A stretch of DNA of 59,616 bases from Cumulibacter sp047975195 (GCA_047975195.1 JBKEDB010000074.1:1-59616), one strand, 5' to 3'. Positions 41,898-50,395 are shown, numbered from the stretch's first letter. Numbers and translations are program-made. The notes: generated by a model not told the origin, from the sequence alone.

Positions 41898-43289
41898 GTG
41901 AACACACGCCGTCCGGGCCGTCTATTCGGCCTCCTCGCACTCTTGATGGCGGTGTTCGTAGCCGCGGGGTGCACCCATACCGTCTACGGTTTCGCAAGCC
42001 CGGCCACAGGTGGGGTCAAGTCGGACGCTCCGCCGTCCGATATGGAGATCGTTAATGGCGATGGCAGTGATATTGACCAACTCGTCGCGAACTCGCTCGA
42101 CGACATCATGGCGTATTGGGATGACACCTTTGAAAGTGCGTTCGGTACCTCGCTAGAACCGCTTAGTGGTGGCGTGCATGCCTACGACGTAAACGGCACG
42201 ATGGCTATCCCCTGCTTTAGCGATCAGGATCGTCAGCAGGCCGCGAACAACGCCTTCTATTGTCCCTCGGACGACGCGATCGGCTACGACCGAGCGTTCC
42301 TGCAGAACCTCGCGGATCAGTACGGCGATTTCATCGTGCCGTTGGTGATGGCGCACGAGTTCGGCCACGCTATCCAGAACCGAGTCGGGCAGCCCAGTAA
42401 CCAAGGCATCGCCATCGAAGGGCAAGCCGACTGCTACGCCGGCGTATTCACCGAACAGACGGTGCACGGGACCCCGCACTTCCATGCGACGAGCTCGGAT
42501 CTCGATACGGTGCTCGGTGGCTATCTGCTGCTGCGCGATGAGCCCGGGGCCTCGGCCAGTGACCCGAACGCGCATGGTTCTGCGTTCGATCGAGTGGGCG
42601 CATTCCAGGAGGGGTTCAACGAGGGCCCACAACATTGCCTCAACTCGTTCGGCCCGGATCGCGAGTACGCGGCAATTCCATATACATCCCAGCAGGATTA
42701 CGCAAACTCCGGCAACATGGCCTACGACCAGATGTTGACCGATATCCCCGTGGAGATGAATACCTTCGCGGACGCAGTCGCCGACAACTGGAGCGATGTA
42801 CCCACCGAGACTTTCCAGGGAGCGCCGCCATCATGCGGCGGACAGAGTGTCGAACAGGTCTTTTATTGCACCGACGATAAGACCGTTCAGGCCGGTGAAG
42901 AACTCGTCAAACAGGCTTATGACAAGTTCGGCGACTTCGCCGCCATGACGGCTATTGCACTCGGTTACGGCGAAGCAATACAAGACGTCTCGGGCGTCGA
43001 AGACGACAGCCCCGAGGGATTCGCTGCCCGCCTATGCCTCGTTGGCGCTTACGCGGGTGCAGCATTCGAGACCACGGTGGCGCAGGTCCAATCACCGTTT
43101 GGCACGCTGCAGCTCTCTGCCGGCGATCTCGACGAGGCGGTCATGTTGATGATCGCGATCGGCCAGGATGACGCGATCATCAACACGTACGGAATGGACT
43201 CGTTCGACCGGATCGATACCTTCCGTCAGGCTGTCCTCGATGCTCGGAACGACCCGGAAGGCACCGCTGCGGCATGTCTGGCGGCCTAG
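41898..43289 (+). CDS. lipoprotein neutral zinc metallopeptidase (YpfJ-like)
   Basis: Starting at GTG 41898 the protein has 463 residues with a lipoprotein signal: basic VNTRRPGR, a hydrophobic stretch and the lipobox VAAGC (Cys about 25). The peptidase zinc site is MAHEFGHAIQNR, with EGQADCYAGVF supplying the next Glu. These match the putative neutral zinc metallopeptidase family, exported and membrane anchored, with unknown substrate. Several cysteine pairs (for example PCFSD, FYCPS and CGGQSVEQVFYC) suggest disulfides. It follows glgB and ends at a hairpin shared with the CnoX-like gene. Starting at 41835 instead would put 21 extra residues before the signal, which is unlikely. Confidence 0.82.
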   Translation: MNTRRPGRLFGLLALLMAVFVAAGCTHTVYGFASPATGGVKSDAPPSDMEIVNGDGSDIDQLVANSLDDIMAYWDDTFESAFGTSLEPLSGGVHAYDVNGTMAIPCFSDQDRQQAANNAFYCPSDDAIGYDRAFLQNLADQYGDFIVPLVMAHEFGHAIQNRVGQPSNQGIAIEGQADCYAGVFTEQTVHGTPHFHATSSDLDTVLGGYLLLRDEPGASASDPNAHGSAFDRVGAFQEGFNEGPQHCLNSFGPDREYAAIPYTSQQDYANSGNMAYDQMLTDIPVEMNTFADAVADNWSDVPTETFQGAPPSCGGQSVEQVFYCTDDKTVQAGEELVKQAYDKFGDFAAMTAIALGYGEAIQDVSGVEDDSPEGFAARLCLVGAYAGAAFETTVAQVQSPFGTLQLSAGDLDEAVMLMIAIGQDDAIINTYGMDSFDRIDTFRQAVLDARNDPEGTAAACLAA

Positions 43290-43317
43290 TTCGTCACCTC
43301 GGCGAGCGGTAAGAGTG

Positions 43318-43338
43318 CTGCAGAACTCAGTTCTGCAG
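43318..43338. terminator. hairpin between convergent genes
   Basis: CTGCAGAAC and GTTCTGCAG form a perfect 9-bp stem with a TCA loop between the metallopeptidase and CnoX-like genes. Confidence 0.6.
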
Positions 43339-43346
43339 GGCAGGCT

Positions 43347-44315
43347 CTAGAACAACGCCGAGGCGAGGTCTCGGCGGGCGGTGGCCACAGCGGGCTCAGC
43401 GTTCCCGACGATGGCGAACAGCTCGATCAGCCGCTCGCGCGCCTGATCTTTCGCGTCCTGATCGGTGCCGCGTACGAACGTCAACAGCCTCCCGAAGGCC
43501 GAGTCGTACTGCCCCGCCGCGATCTGCAGATCCGCGGCCTTGAAAGCTAACTGCAGATCTTCCGGCGACGCGTCGGCCTGCGCGATCACGTCTGAGCCGT
43601 CGCCGTCTGCGGAGGCATCCAACCGTTTCATCAGCTGGATCTGGGTGATGGCGTCCTTAGCCAGCGGGTGAGCAGGCTGATCGGCCAGCAGCGATTGGTA
43701 CAACTCCTCGGCTCGGTCCAGCTCGCCGGCAGCGACGGCGGCCTCAGCCTCCTCCACGCGAGGGTCCTCCTGGGGACCGGCGCCTTCGGGCAGTGTTCCT
43801 CCGGTGCCTTCGACAACCGCTTTGAGGAACTCCCGAACCTGCTGTTCGGGCTGTAGCCCATCGAACTCGGCGACCATCTGCCCCTGGAACACCGCACGCA
43901 CAGCGGGGACGCCCTGCAGGCGCATCGCCTGCGCGACACGCATCTGAGACTCAACTTCGACGCGCCCCAGAAGCCAGGTGCCCTGCCCCTCCTCAGCGAG
44001 TCGGATGAAGGTGTCGCCGTACTGCTGAGACTGATCAGCGTTGGCGATCCAGAACTCCAGGATCACCGGCACCTGCATGGACTGTTCGAGAACCTGCTGC
44101 AGGTTGGCCTCAGTCACCTCGACGACGAACTCGCCGCCGGCAGTGGATGGCTCCTGTCCGCCGGGTGCCGCGCCCTCAGTCGTCGGCGCCGAGGCCTCGG
44201 CCTGAGCCGTCGGGTTACGTGCCGCCTCGGCACGGGCCTTCAGACCGCTGAGGTCGACGGCGCCAGACAATGCGGCAGAGAGTGCGGCGGCCTGTTCGGG
44301 ACGGGGTCGGGTCAC
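43347..44315 (-). CDS. CnoX/YbbN-like thioredoxin-fold TPR protein without cysteines
   Basis: The 322-residue protein has an N-terminal disordered stretch (about 30-62), a thioredoxin-like fold (about 63-170, FVVEVTEANLQQVLEQSMQVPVILEFWI, GVPAVRAVFQGQ) and C-terminal helical repeats (about 185-322, DPRVEEAEAAVAAGELDRAEELYQSLL). The CxxC site is replaced by IANADQSQQ and I count no cysteine in the whole protein. In other bacteria CnoX/YbbN is a holdase chaperone cooperating with GroEL. M. tuberculosis Rv1324 is the positional counterpart near glgB, as I recall. The GTG start has AAAGGGAT upstream. Confidence 0.85.
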   Translation of the reverse strand: MTRPRPEQAAALSAALSGAVDLSGLKARAEAARNPTAQAEASAPTTEGAAPGGQEPSTAGGEFVVEVTEANLQQVLEQSMQVPVILEFWIANADQSQQYGDTFIRLAEEGQGTWLLGRVEVESQMRVAQAMRLQGVPAVRAVFQGQMVAEFDGLQPEQQVREFLKAVVEGTGGTLPEGAGPQEDPRVEEAEAAVAAGELDRAEELYQSLLADQPAHPLAKDAITQIQLMKRLDASADGDGSDVIAQADASPEDLQLAFKAADLQIAAGQYDSAFGRLLTFVRGTDQDAKDQARERLIELFAIVGNAEPAVATARRDLASALF

Positions 44316-44354
44316 GTCAGATCCCTTTCATCGGTAGGTCGAGAAGTCCATTCC

Positions 44355-45104
44355 TCACGGAGTGAGCGATGCGTCCATCAATTCCGTCAACACCGCAACA
44401 TCTCCAGAGATTTCCCAGCCCTGGTACGGCGTACGCCGCCACAATCCAGTGAGCAGTGCGTCAGCAGTCGCCGAGACGTGCACCGCGGCATGCTCAGGTG
44501 CTGGGCCCTCAGAATATGCGTAGTCGACGATCGCGGGCTCGCTGGCCGGACGGATCAACCAATGCCCGCCGGTGTCGCTGGCCGAGAACAAAATGGGCGC
44601 GGCCACCGCGACGCGGCGATCCCGGTTCATCCGCGGCACCATCACGTCCAGCGTCTCGGACACGCCGTCTGCGGCCAGCGCCGGGCGGTGCGCGCCCTCG
44701 ACTCCGGCAGCGAGCGCGAGATCGAGCAGGTGCATCTCGGTCTCGTGCGCTTGACGCCGGAACCAGAACGCCGCCACCGGCTCGTCGGGGCGGAATGACC
44801 ACGCGGGCTGTTGTGGATCAACAGCCCGCATCGCTAGGAGCATGGCGGCTGCTTGGTCGACGTACCAGGCAACCGGCTCTGCGCCGTTCAACAGCGGCTT
44901 GGGATCACGAGGGTTGCCACCGGCAATCACGCTGCGTGACCATGCGTGCACACCACCGAGGTGCTCAAGCAAGTCGCTCACGTTCCAGTCCGGGCACGAA
45001 GGCACGTGGCCGGCGGTGTCCATACTGCCGGCGAGCGCCGCGATACTAGCGGTCGAGCGATCCAACGAATCGAGGTACGCGGTATCGCTGAGGCGAGTCT
45101 GCAT
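44355..45104 (-). CDS. maleylpyruvate isomerase family mycothiol-dependent protein
   Basis: The 249-residue protein has the MDMPI/DinB-type N-terminal four-helix bundle with metal histidines in VPSCPDWNVSDLLEHLGGVHAW (His about 48) and RRQAHETEMHLLDL (His/Glu/His about 129-134). A C-terminal SCP2-like alpha-beta part follows (about 165-240). Family members bind zinc and use mycothiol, the actinobacterial thiol. Its particular reaction is unknown. TAGGCT sits 6 nt before the ATG with no Shine-Dalgarno, so it is probably leaderless. Confidence 0.85.
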   Translation of the reverse strand: MQTRLSDTAYLDSLDRSTASIAALAGSMDTAGHVPSCPDWNVSDLLEHLGGVHAWSRSVIAGGNPRDPKPLLNGAEPVAWYVDQAAAMLLAMRAVDPQQPAWSFRPDEPVAAFWFRRQAHETEMHLLDLALAAGVEGAHRPALAADGVSETLDVMVPRMNRDRRVAVAAPILFSASDTGGHWLIRPASEPAIVDYAYSEGPAPEHAAVHVSATADALLTGLWRRTPYQGWEISGDVAVLTELMDASLTP

Positions 45105-45116
45105 AGGCTCAGCCTA
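45104..45116. promoter_or_regulatory. palindrome overlapping a probable leaderless promoter
   Basis: TAGGCT-C-AGCCTA is a 13-bp perfect palindrome whose minus-strand arm TAGGCT (45116-45111) is positioned as the -10 box, 6 nt before the ATG at 45104. A regulator binding here would block transcription, but a chance palindrome cannot be excluded. Confidence 0.4.
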
Positions 45117-45137
45117 GTTGCTACCCCGCACACGCGT

Positions 45138-45192
45138 GATGCGGTGGGTTCGGTCGCACCCACTGTGAGTGTCAGGCCGTACCCACCGCATC
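45138..45192 (-). terminator. hairpin after the acyl-CoA mutase gene
   Basis: GATGCGGTGGGT (45138-45149) and ACCCACCGCATC (45181-45192) form a perfect 12-bp stem with a 31-nt loop, 14 nt past the mutase stop. A competing inner hairpin (GTGGGT/ACCCAC) is also possible. Confidence 0.6.
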
Positions 45193-45205
45193 AGGACGGT
45201 AGATC

Positions 45206-46906
45206 TCAGAAGCGCGCCGGCTCGCGGTAGACGCCCCACTCGTCGCGCAGCGCGTTGCAGATCTCGCCCAGCGTCGCTTCGGCCCGGCAGGCTTCGAGCA
45301 TGGACGGGATCATGTTTTGCGATCCGCGTGCGGCCGCGATCATGTCGGCCAGCGCCCCGGAGACCTTAGCTTCGTCACGACCGGCCTTACGGGCTTCCAG
45401 CACCCGCCGCTGCTCGAGCTCGACTTCGTGGCTCACGCGCAGGATCTCGAGTTCCTGTTCATCAGTGGAGGTCAGCGTGTTGACGCCGACAACCTTCTTG
45501 TCGCCCTTTTCCAGCGACGCCTGATAGATGAACGCGGCGTCGGCGATCTCCGACATGAAGTAACCCTCTTCGATGCCGCGCAGCAGACCCGAGGTGATCG
45601 GGCCGATCTCATGCTGGGCATCCTTGCCGCCACCGAAGCGCATGATCCGCTCGAAGATCTTCTCGGCCTCGGCCTCGATCTTGTCCGTCAACTCCTCGAC
45701 GTACCAGGACCCACCGAGCGGGTCGGCGACATTCAGCACGCCGGTCTCTTCCATAATGACCTGCTGAGTGCGCAACGCGATTTGCGCGGCGTGTTCAGAA
45801 GGCAGTGCCAGTACCTCGTCGAGGGCGTTGGTGTGCAGTGAGTTAGTGCCACCGAGCACCGCTGACAGCGCCTCGATCGCGGTCCGCACGATGTTGTTGT
45901 CAGGCTGCTGCGCGGTCAACGACACACCCGCGGTCTGGGTGTGGAATCGCAACTGTTGCGCCTTCTCGCTCTTCGCGCCGTATACGTCCCGCAGCCAGCG
46001 CGCCCAGATACGACGGGCGGCGCGGAACTTCGCGATCTCCTCGAAGAAGTCAACATGCGCGTCGAAGAAGAACGACAGGCCTGGCGCGAACACGTCAACA
46101 TCCAGGCCGCGAGACTGACCAAGCTCGACGTATCCGAAACCGTCGGCGAGGGTGTAGGCAAGTTCTTGCGCGGCCGTCGATCCGGCCTCGCGGATGTGGT
46201 ACCCCGAGACAGACAGCGGCTTGTACGCCGGAATGTCTGCGGAGGTGTACTCCATCAGGTCACCGATCAGGCGCAGGTGCGGCTCCGGAGCGAACAGCCA
46301 TTCCTTCTGCGCGATGTACTCCTTGAAGATATCCGTCTGCAGGGTGCCATTGAGTTTGCTGATGTCCGCGCCCTGTCGCTCAGCAGCGACGATGTACATA
46401 CAGAACACCGGAACCGCTGGCCCCGAAATGGTCATCGAGGTGGTGACGTCCTGCAGTTTGATGCCGTCGAACAGGATGTCCATGTCCGCTGCGGAGTCGA
46501 TCGCGACACCACAGTGGCCGACTTCGCCGATGGACAAACCGTCATCCGAATCGCGGCCCATTAGCGTCGGCATGTCGAAGGCGACCGACAAGCCGCCACC
46601 GCCGGCGCCGAGGATCATCTTGTAACGTTCGTTGGTCTGCTGGGCGTTACCGAAACCGGCGAACTGGCGGATCGTCCATGGGCGACCCCGATATCCGGTG
46701 GCATGCAAGCCACGAGTGAAGGGGAACTGGCCCGGGTAACCGATGCGCTCGAAGTCCTCGACCGCGCTTTCGTCAGCAGGTCCGTAGACCGGCGCTACCT
46801 CAACACCGGACAGCGTGGTGTAGTCGCGATCGACGTACCGGCCCTTGGCGATCGCCTCGTCGTACGCCCGCTGCCAACGCGCGCGGGCGGGGTTCTCTGC
46901 ACTCAT
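45206..46906 (-). CDS. icmA: acyl-CoA mutase large subunit, isobutyryl-CoA mutase-like (IcmA)
   Basis: From ATG 46906 (AGGTGG 5 nt upstream) the protein has 566 residues, covering only the substrate-binding barrel of the methylmalonyl-CoA mutase family. The C-terminal B12-binding domain is absent, so a separate small subunit must exist elsewhere. Two positions that separate the enzymes read as isobutyryl-CoA mutase: RQFAGFG where methylmalonyl-CoA mutase has RQYAGF, and EYIAQKEWLF with Gln in place of the carboxylate-binding Arg. Substrate is therefore probably isobutyryl/butyryl-CoA. GTG 46915 is an alternative start. It lies downstream of a MarR gene, with an 18-bp palindrome in front, and near meaB. 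Confidence 0.82.
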   Translation of the reverse strand: MSAENPARARWQRAYDEAIAKGRYVDRDYTTLSGVEVAPVYGPADESAVEDFERIGYPGQFPFTRGLHATGYRGRPWTIRQFAGFGNAQQTNERYKMILGAGGGGLSVAFDMPTLMGRDSDDGLSIGEVGHCGVAIDSAADMDILFDGIKLQDVTTSMTISGPAVPVFCMYIVAAERQGADISKLNGTLQTDIFKEYIAQKEWLFAPEPHLRLIGDLMEYTSADIPAYKPLSVSGYHIREAGSTAAQELAYTLADGFGYVELGQSRGLDVDVFAPGLSFFFDAHVDFFEEIAKFRAARRIWARWLRDVYGAKSEKAQQLRFHTQTAGVSLTAQQPDNNIVRTAIEALSAVLGGTNSLHTNALDEVLALPSEHAAQIALRTQQVIMEETGVLNVADPLGGSWYVEELTDKIEAEAEKIFERIMRFGGGKDAQHEIGPITSGLLRGIEEGYFMSEIADAAFIYQASLEKGDKKVVGVNTLTSTDEQELEILRVSHEVELEQRRVLEARKAGRDEAKVSGALADMIAAARGSQNMIPSMLEACRAEATLGEICNALRDEWGVYREPARF

Positions 46907-46973
46907 GGATTCCACCTATCTGCGATTATCTCGCGATATCAAGCCGTCGAGCCCATCAGGCCCTACAGATAAA

Positions 46974-46991
46974 TAGTAGGACTTCCTACTA
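46974..46991. promoter_or_regulatory. 18-bp perfect palindrome, candidate operator for the mutase gene
   Basis: TAGTAGGACTTCCTACTA is a perfect 18-bp palindrome 67 nt upstream of the icmA ATG, between it and the MarR gene. AT-rich sequence next to it (TATTTAT on the minus strand) could include the -10 box. The neighbouring MarR-family regulator is the first candidate to bind it. Confidence 0.55.
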
Positions 46992-47053
46992 CCTGAGGCT
47001 AGGGGTCACCTGATCACCGAATGCGACATAAATCACCCGGATGCGCGGGAGAA

Positions 47054-47554
47054 CTATTCGAAGTCGCCCACGCTGCGCCTCAGCCGGGTGAAGGTCGCCA
47101 CGACAGCGCCTACCTCTGCGTCATCGAGGGCGCCCAGGGAGAAATCGCGCTGCATCAGATCTTTCGCCGCAGCCTCGACGACCGTTCGACCATGATCGGT
47201 CAACTCCGCCAGCACGCCGCGACCGTCGCGCGGGTTCGGACGGCGCTCGACCAGCCCCGCGGCCGAGAGCCGCTCGACGATGTTCGTCACGGATGTGGGA
47301 TGCACCTGCAGTCGATCACCGATGATCTTCATCGGCAACGACCCCGCGCGGGAGAACCGCAGCAGCGCCAACGCCTCGAATCGCGCGAACGTCAATCCAT
47401 GCGGGCGCAGCACCTCATCGTAGGAATTGATCAGCAACTGCTGCACCCGCATCACTGAGGTGGCCAGCCGCATCCGGGTCGCGTCGCCCCACACCTGCTC
47501 CCAATTGGTGGCAGCGCGATCGATGGGGTCGAAAGGCAACGGCAACGTACTCAC
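47054..47554 (-). CDS. MarR-family transcriptional regulator
   Basis: From GTG 47554 the protein has 166 residues with a winged helix: LTFARFEALALLRFSRAGSLPMKIIGDRLQVHPTSVTNIVERLSAAGLVERRPNPRDGRG covers the recognition helix and wing DPRDGR-type turn, flanked by dimerisation helices. TAGGGT lies 7 nt upstream and no Shine-Dalgarno is present, so the mRNA is probably leaderless. It lies directly upstream of icmA on the same strand and downstream of meaB, so control of acyl-CoA mutase genes is likely. The longer frame to 47746 overlaps the end of meaB and is rejected. Confidence 0.88.
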   Translation of the reverse strand: MSTLPLPFDPIDRAATNWEQVWGDATRMRLATSVMRVQQLLINSYDEVLRPHGLTFARFEALALLRFSRAGSLPMKIIGDRLQVHPTSVTNIVERLSAAGLVERRPNPRDGRGVLAELTDHGRTVVEAAAKDLMQRDFSLGALDDAEVGAVVATFTRLRRSVGDFE

Positions 47555-47561
47555 GAGAGCC

Positions 47562-47567
47562 ACCCTA
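47562..47567 (-). promoter_or_regulatory. -10 hexamer of a probable leaderless promoter (marR gene)
   Basis: Minus-strand TAGGGT ends 7 nt before the GTG start at 47554. Confidence 0.5.
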
Positions 47568-47624
47568 GCGGTGTGACGATGCCCGCCAACGCCGAGCCGC
47601 GCGGTCCCACAGCAGTACTGCGCG

Positions 47625-48599
47625 CTACGCGCCCAATTCCGCGACAATGGCATCAGAGGCGAGGTACGGGTCGGATTCACCCGCCGCAACCTGCTCGGCC
47701 AGTTTGCGCAACGAAGCGCGCCCAGACAGGTCGCCCATCCGCTCACGCAGGGTGGTCATGGAGATCGCGAGGATCTCACCCGATGCACGCGCAATGCGCC
47801 GCTCGGTCAGTACACCCTTGTCGACCATCCACGCGCGATGGTTCTCGATGGCCTCAACGACGTCCTCGACGCCTTCTTCCTTCTCCGCGATCGTCTTGAC
47901 GATCGACGGACGCCAGGCGCCGGCCTCGGAGTGCCGACCACCCAGGCCGAGCATGTTGCGCAAGTCTCGCACCACATTGTCGGCACCGTCACGATCCGCC
48001 TTGTTCACGACGAACGCGTCGGCGATCTCCAGGATGCCGGCCTTCGCGGCCTGGATTCCGTCGCCCATCCCCGGCGCGAGGAGGACCAACGTCGTATCGG
48101 CCGTCGACGCGATCTCCACCTCGGCCTGCCCGACACCGACCGTTTCGATCAGGACGACGTCAAAACCCGTCCCATCCAACACTCGCAGCGCCTGAGGGGT
48201 CGCCCACGCCAATCCGCCCAGGTGGCCGCGGGACGACATCGATCGAATGAATACGCCGGGATCGGTGGCGTGATCCTGCATCCGGATGCGGTCGCCAAGG
48301 AGCGCTCCACCGGAGAACGGTGAACTCGGGTCGATCGCCAGTACGCCGACCCGCTTACCTTGTTTGCGGTACGCACGCACCAGAGCGGACGTCGACGTCG
48401 ACTTTCCCACGCCCGGCGAACCTGTCAGACCCACGATTGTGGCGCAGCCGGTGTGCGGGGCAAGCTCAGCGGCGACCTCCCGCAGCTTCGGCGAAGCGTC
48501 CTCGACGAGCGAGATCAACCGAGCGACCGCACGGGCATTGCCCTCACGCGCACGTTCGACGAGTTCGGAGACGCTCGCTTCTCGACTCAGCGCCGCCAT
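47625..48599 (-). CDS. meaB: MeaB/ArgK-type G3E GTPase, acyl-CoA mutase chaperone
   Basis: The 324-residue protein has Walker A GLTGSPGVGKSTS (about 56-68), VLAIDPSSPFSGGALLGDRIRM, FDVVLIETVGVGQAEVEI and the guanine motif NKADRDGAD. MeaB proteins load and protect the B12 cofactor of methylmalonyl-type mutases. The ATG at 48599 overlaps the thiolase stop by one base (TAATG), so the two are co-translated. The partner mutase is probably the icmA product, 0.7 kb downstream on the same strand. Confidence 0.93.
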   Translation of the reverse strand: MAALSREASVSELVERAREGNARAVARLISLVEDASPKLREVAAELAPHTGCATIVGLTGSPGVGKSTSTSALVRAYRKQGKRVGVLAIDPSSPFSGGALLGDRIRMQDHATDPGVFIRSMSSRGHLGGLAWATPQALRVLDGTGFDVVLIETVGVGQAEVEIASTADTTLVLLAPGMGDGIQAAKAGILEIADAFVVNKADRDGADNVVRDLRNMLGLGGRHSEAGAWRPSIVKTIAEKEEGVEDVVEAIENHRAWMVDKGVLTERRIARASGEILAISMTTLRERMGDLSGRASLRKLAEQVAAGESDPYLASDAIVAELGA

Positions 48600-49810
48600 T
48601 ATTTGGCCGCGGGCGCCGGGACGTCGACGATCAACGCGTCGCCCTGACCGCCACCGCCACACAACGCCGCGATGCCGGAGCCACCGCCGCGCGACCGCAG
48701 CGCGTAGATCAGATGCAGTACCAGGCGGGCGCCGGACATGCCGATCGGGTGTCCGAGCGCGATCGCGCCGCCGTCCACGTTCACCTTCTCGGCGTCGATA
48801 CCCAGATCACGCATCGACTGAATACCGACGGCAGCGAAAGCTTCGTTGATCTCGACCAGGTCCATCTCGCTCAACGCACGGCCCGACTTCTTCAGGGCGT
48901 CATTGATCGCGTTCGACGGCTGCGATTGCAGCGAGTTATCCGGTCCGGCGACGTTCCCGTGCGCGCCGACCTCGGCGAGAATCTCTAGGCCGAGTTCAGT
49001 GGCCTTCTCCTTGCTCATGACGACAACCGCGCAGGCTCCATCCGAAATCTGCGATGCAGTGCCCGCAGTGATCGTGCCGTCCTTGGCGAAGGCGGCCTTG
49101 AGCTTGGCCAGTGATTCAACGGTCGTGTCGGCCCGCACGCCTTCGTCGGTGTCGAAGACGACCGGATCACCCTTGCGCTGCGGGATCTCGACGGGGGTGA
49201 TTTCCTCCGCGAAACGCCCCTGCTCGATCGCGGCCGCCGCGCGCTGGTGTGAGCGGGCTGCGAACTCGTCCTGCTCTTCGCGAGAGATGTTCAACTTTCC
49301 GTTGTGCGCCTCGGTTGACTCGCCCATCGAGACATGATCGAACGCATCGGTCAGTCCGTCGTACGCCATCGCATCAAGCGCCTCGAACGCGCCGTACTTG
49401 TAACCGGAACGTGAACCGGGAAGAAGGTGCGGCGCATTGGTCATCGACTCCATACCACCGGCAACGACGACATCGAACTCGCCGGCACGCACCAACTGGT
49501 CGGCCAGCGCAATCGCGTCCAAGCCCGACAAGCACACCTTGTTGATGGTCAGCGACGGGACGCTCATCGGAATCCCGGCCGCGACCGAGGCCTGACGCGA
49601 AGGGATCTGGCCGGCACCGGCCTGCAGCACCTGGCCCATGATCACGTAGTCGACCTGCTCACCAGCGATTCCCGCGCGCTGCAGCGCGGCCTTGATCGCA
49701 ACGCCGCCCAACTGAGCGCCGGAGAACCCCTTGAGCGAGCCCTGCAGACGGCCCATGGGGGTGCGCGCCCCGGAAACGATGACGGACGTGCGGGCAGACT
49801 TCTCGGCCAT
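48599..49810 (-). CDS. acetyl-CoA C-acetyltransferase (thiolase)
   Basis: From ATG 49810, preceded by AAGGAG, the protein has 403 residues. It carries the thiolase active-site Cys in NKVCLSGLDAIALAD (about 90), GHPIGMSGARLVLHL with the catalytic His (about 358) and CGGGGQGDALIVD with the second Cys (about 388). It makes or splits acetoacetyl-CoA. It is first in an operon with meaB and divergent from methylmalonyl-CoA epimerase. As I recall, Rv1323 (fadA4) and Rv1322A, and Streptomyces genes beside FilP, share this arrangement. Confidence 0.95.
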   Translation of the reverse strand: MAEKSARTSVIVSGARTPMGRLQGSLKGFSGAQLGGVAIKAALQRAGIAGEQVDYVIMGQVLQAGAGQIPSRQASVAAGIPMSVPSLTINKVCLSGLDAIALADQLVRAGEFDVVVAGGMESMTNAPHLLPGSRSGYKYGAFEALDAMAYDGLTDAFDHVSMGESTEAHNGKLNISREEQDEFAARSHQRAAAAIEQGRFAEEITPVEIPQRKGDPVVFDTDEGVRADTTVESLAKLKAAFAKDGTITAGTASQISDGACAVVVMSKEKATELGLEILAEVGAHGNVAGPDNSLQSQPSNAINDALKKSGRALSEMDLVEINEAFAAVGIQSMRDLGIDAEKVNVDGGAIALGHPIGMSGARLVLHLIYALRSRGGGSGIAALCGGGGQGDALIVDVPAPAAK

Positions 49811-49975
49811 GGGGTGCTCCTTATGACGCATGGTTTGTCACCGAAGGTTACTTCCTGCCTCGACCGCGTGCAGCGGCCGTCGTAGGGTGAACCGCATCAC
49901 GCCACGCAATCATCCGAACGTGATTCGGTTTTGCTATTTTCGATGAGCGATATTCAGCGCTGAAGGAGTTTTTGC

Positions 49976-50395
49976 ATGTTCACCGAGATCAATCACGTAG
50001 GCATCGCCGTAGCCGACCTGGACAAGGCGATCGAGTACTACTCGACGGTCTTTGGTATGCAACTGGCGCATGAAGAAGTCAACGAAGAGCAGGGCGTGCG
50101 CGAGGCCATGATGGCCGTAGGCGATTCCGGTTCGAGCATCCAGCTCCTGGCTCCTCTGAACGAGAACAGCACCATCGCTAAGTTCCTCGACAAGAACGGA
50201 CCTGGCATGCAGCAGATGGCGTACACCGTCGAAGACATCGAGGCGGTCAGCACGACACTGCGCGATCGCGGCGTTCGCTTGCTCTATCCCGAGCCGAAGC
50301 GTGGCACCGCCAACTCCCGGATCAACTTCATTCACCCGAAGGACGCCGGCGGTGTACTCGTCGAACTGGTGCAGCCGGCTGAAGGCGCACACTAA
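49976..50395 (+). CDS. mce: methylmalonyl-CoA epimerase
   Basis: The 139-residue protein is a glyoxalase/VOC fold: INHVGIAVADLDKAIEYYSTVFG opens with the first metal His, then QLLAPLNENSTIAKFLDKNGPGMQQMAYTVEDIE and a final PKDAGGVLVELVQ with the metal Glu. It interconverts (R)- and (S)-methylmalonyl-CoA. AAGGAG lies about 8 nt before the ATG and overlaps a 12-bp palindrome TTCAGCGCTGAA (49953-49964). It lies between a thiolase and ccr, in an acyl-CoA carboxylation pathway context. Confidence 0.93.
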   Translation: MFTEINHVGIAVADLDKAIEYYSTVFGMQLAHEEVNEEQGVREAMMAVGDSGSSIQLLAPLNENSTIAKFLDKNGPGMQQMAYTVEDIEAVSTTLRDRGVRLLYPEPKRGTANSRINFIHPKDAGGVLVELVQPAEGAH

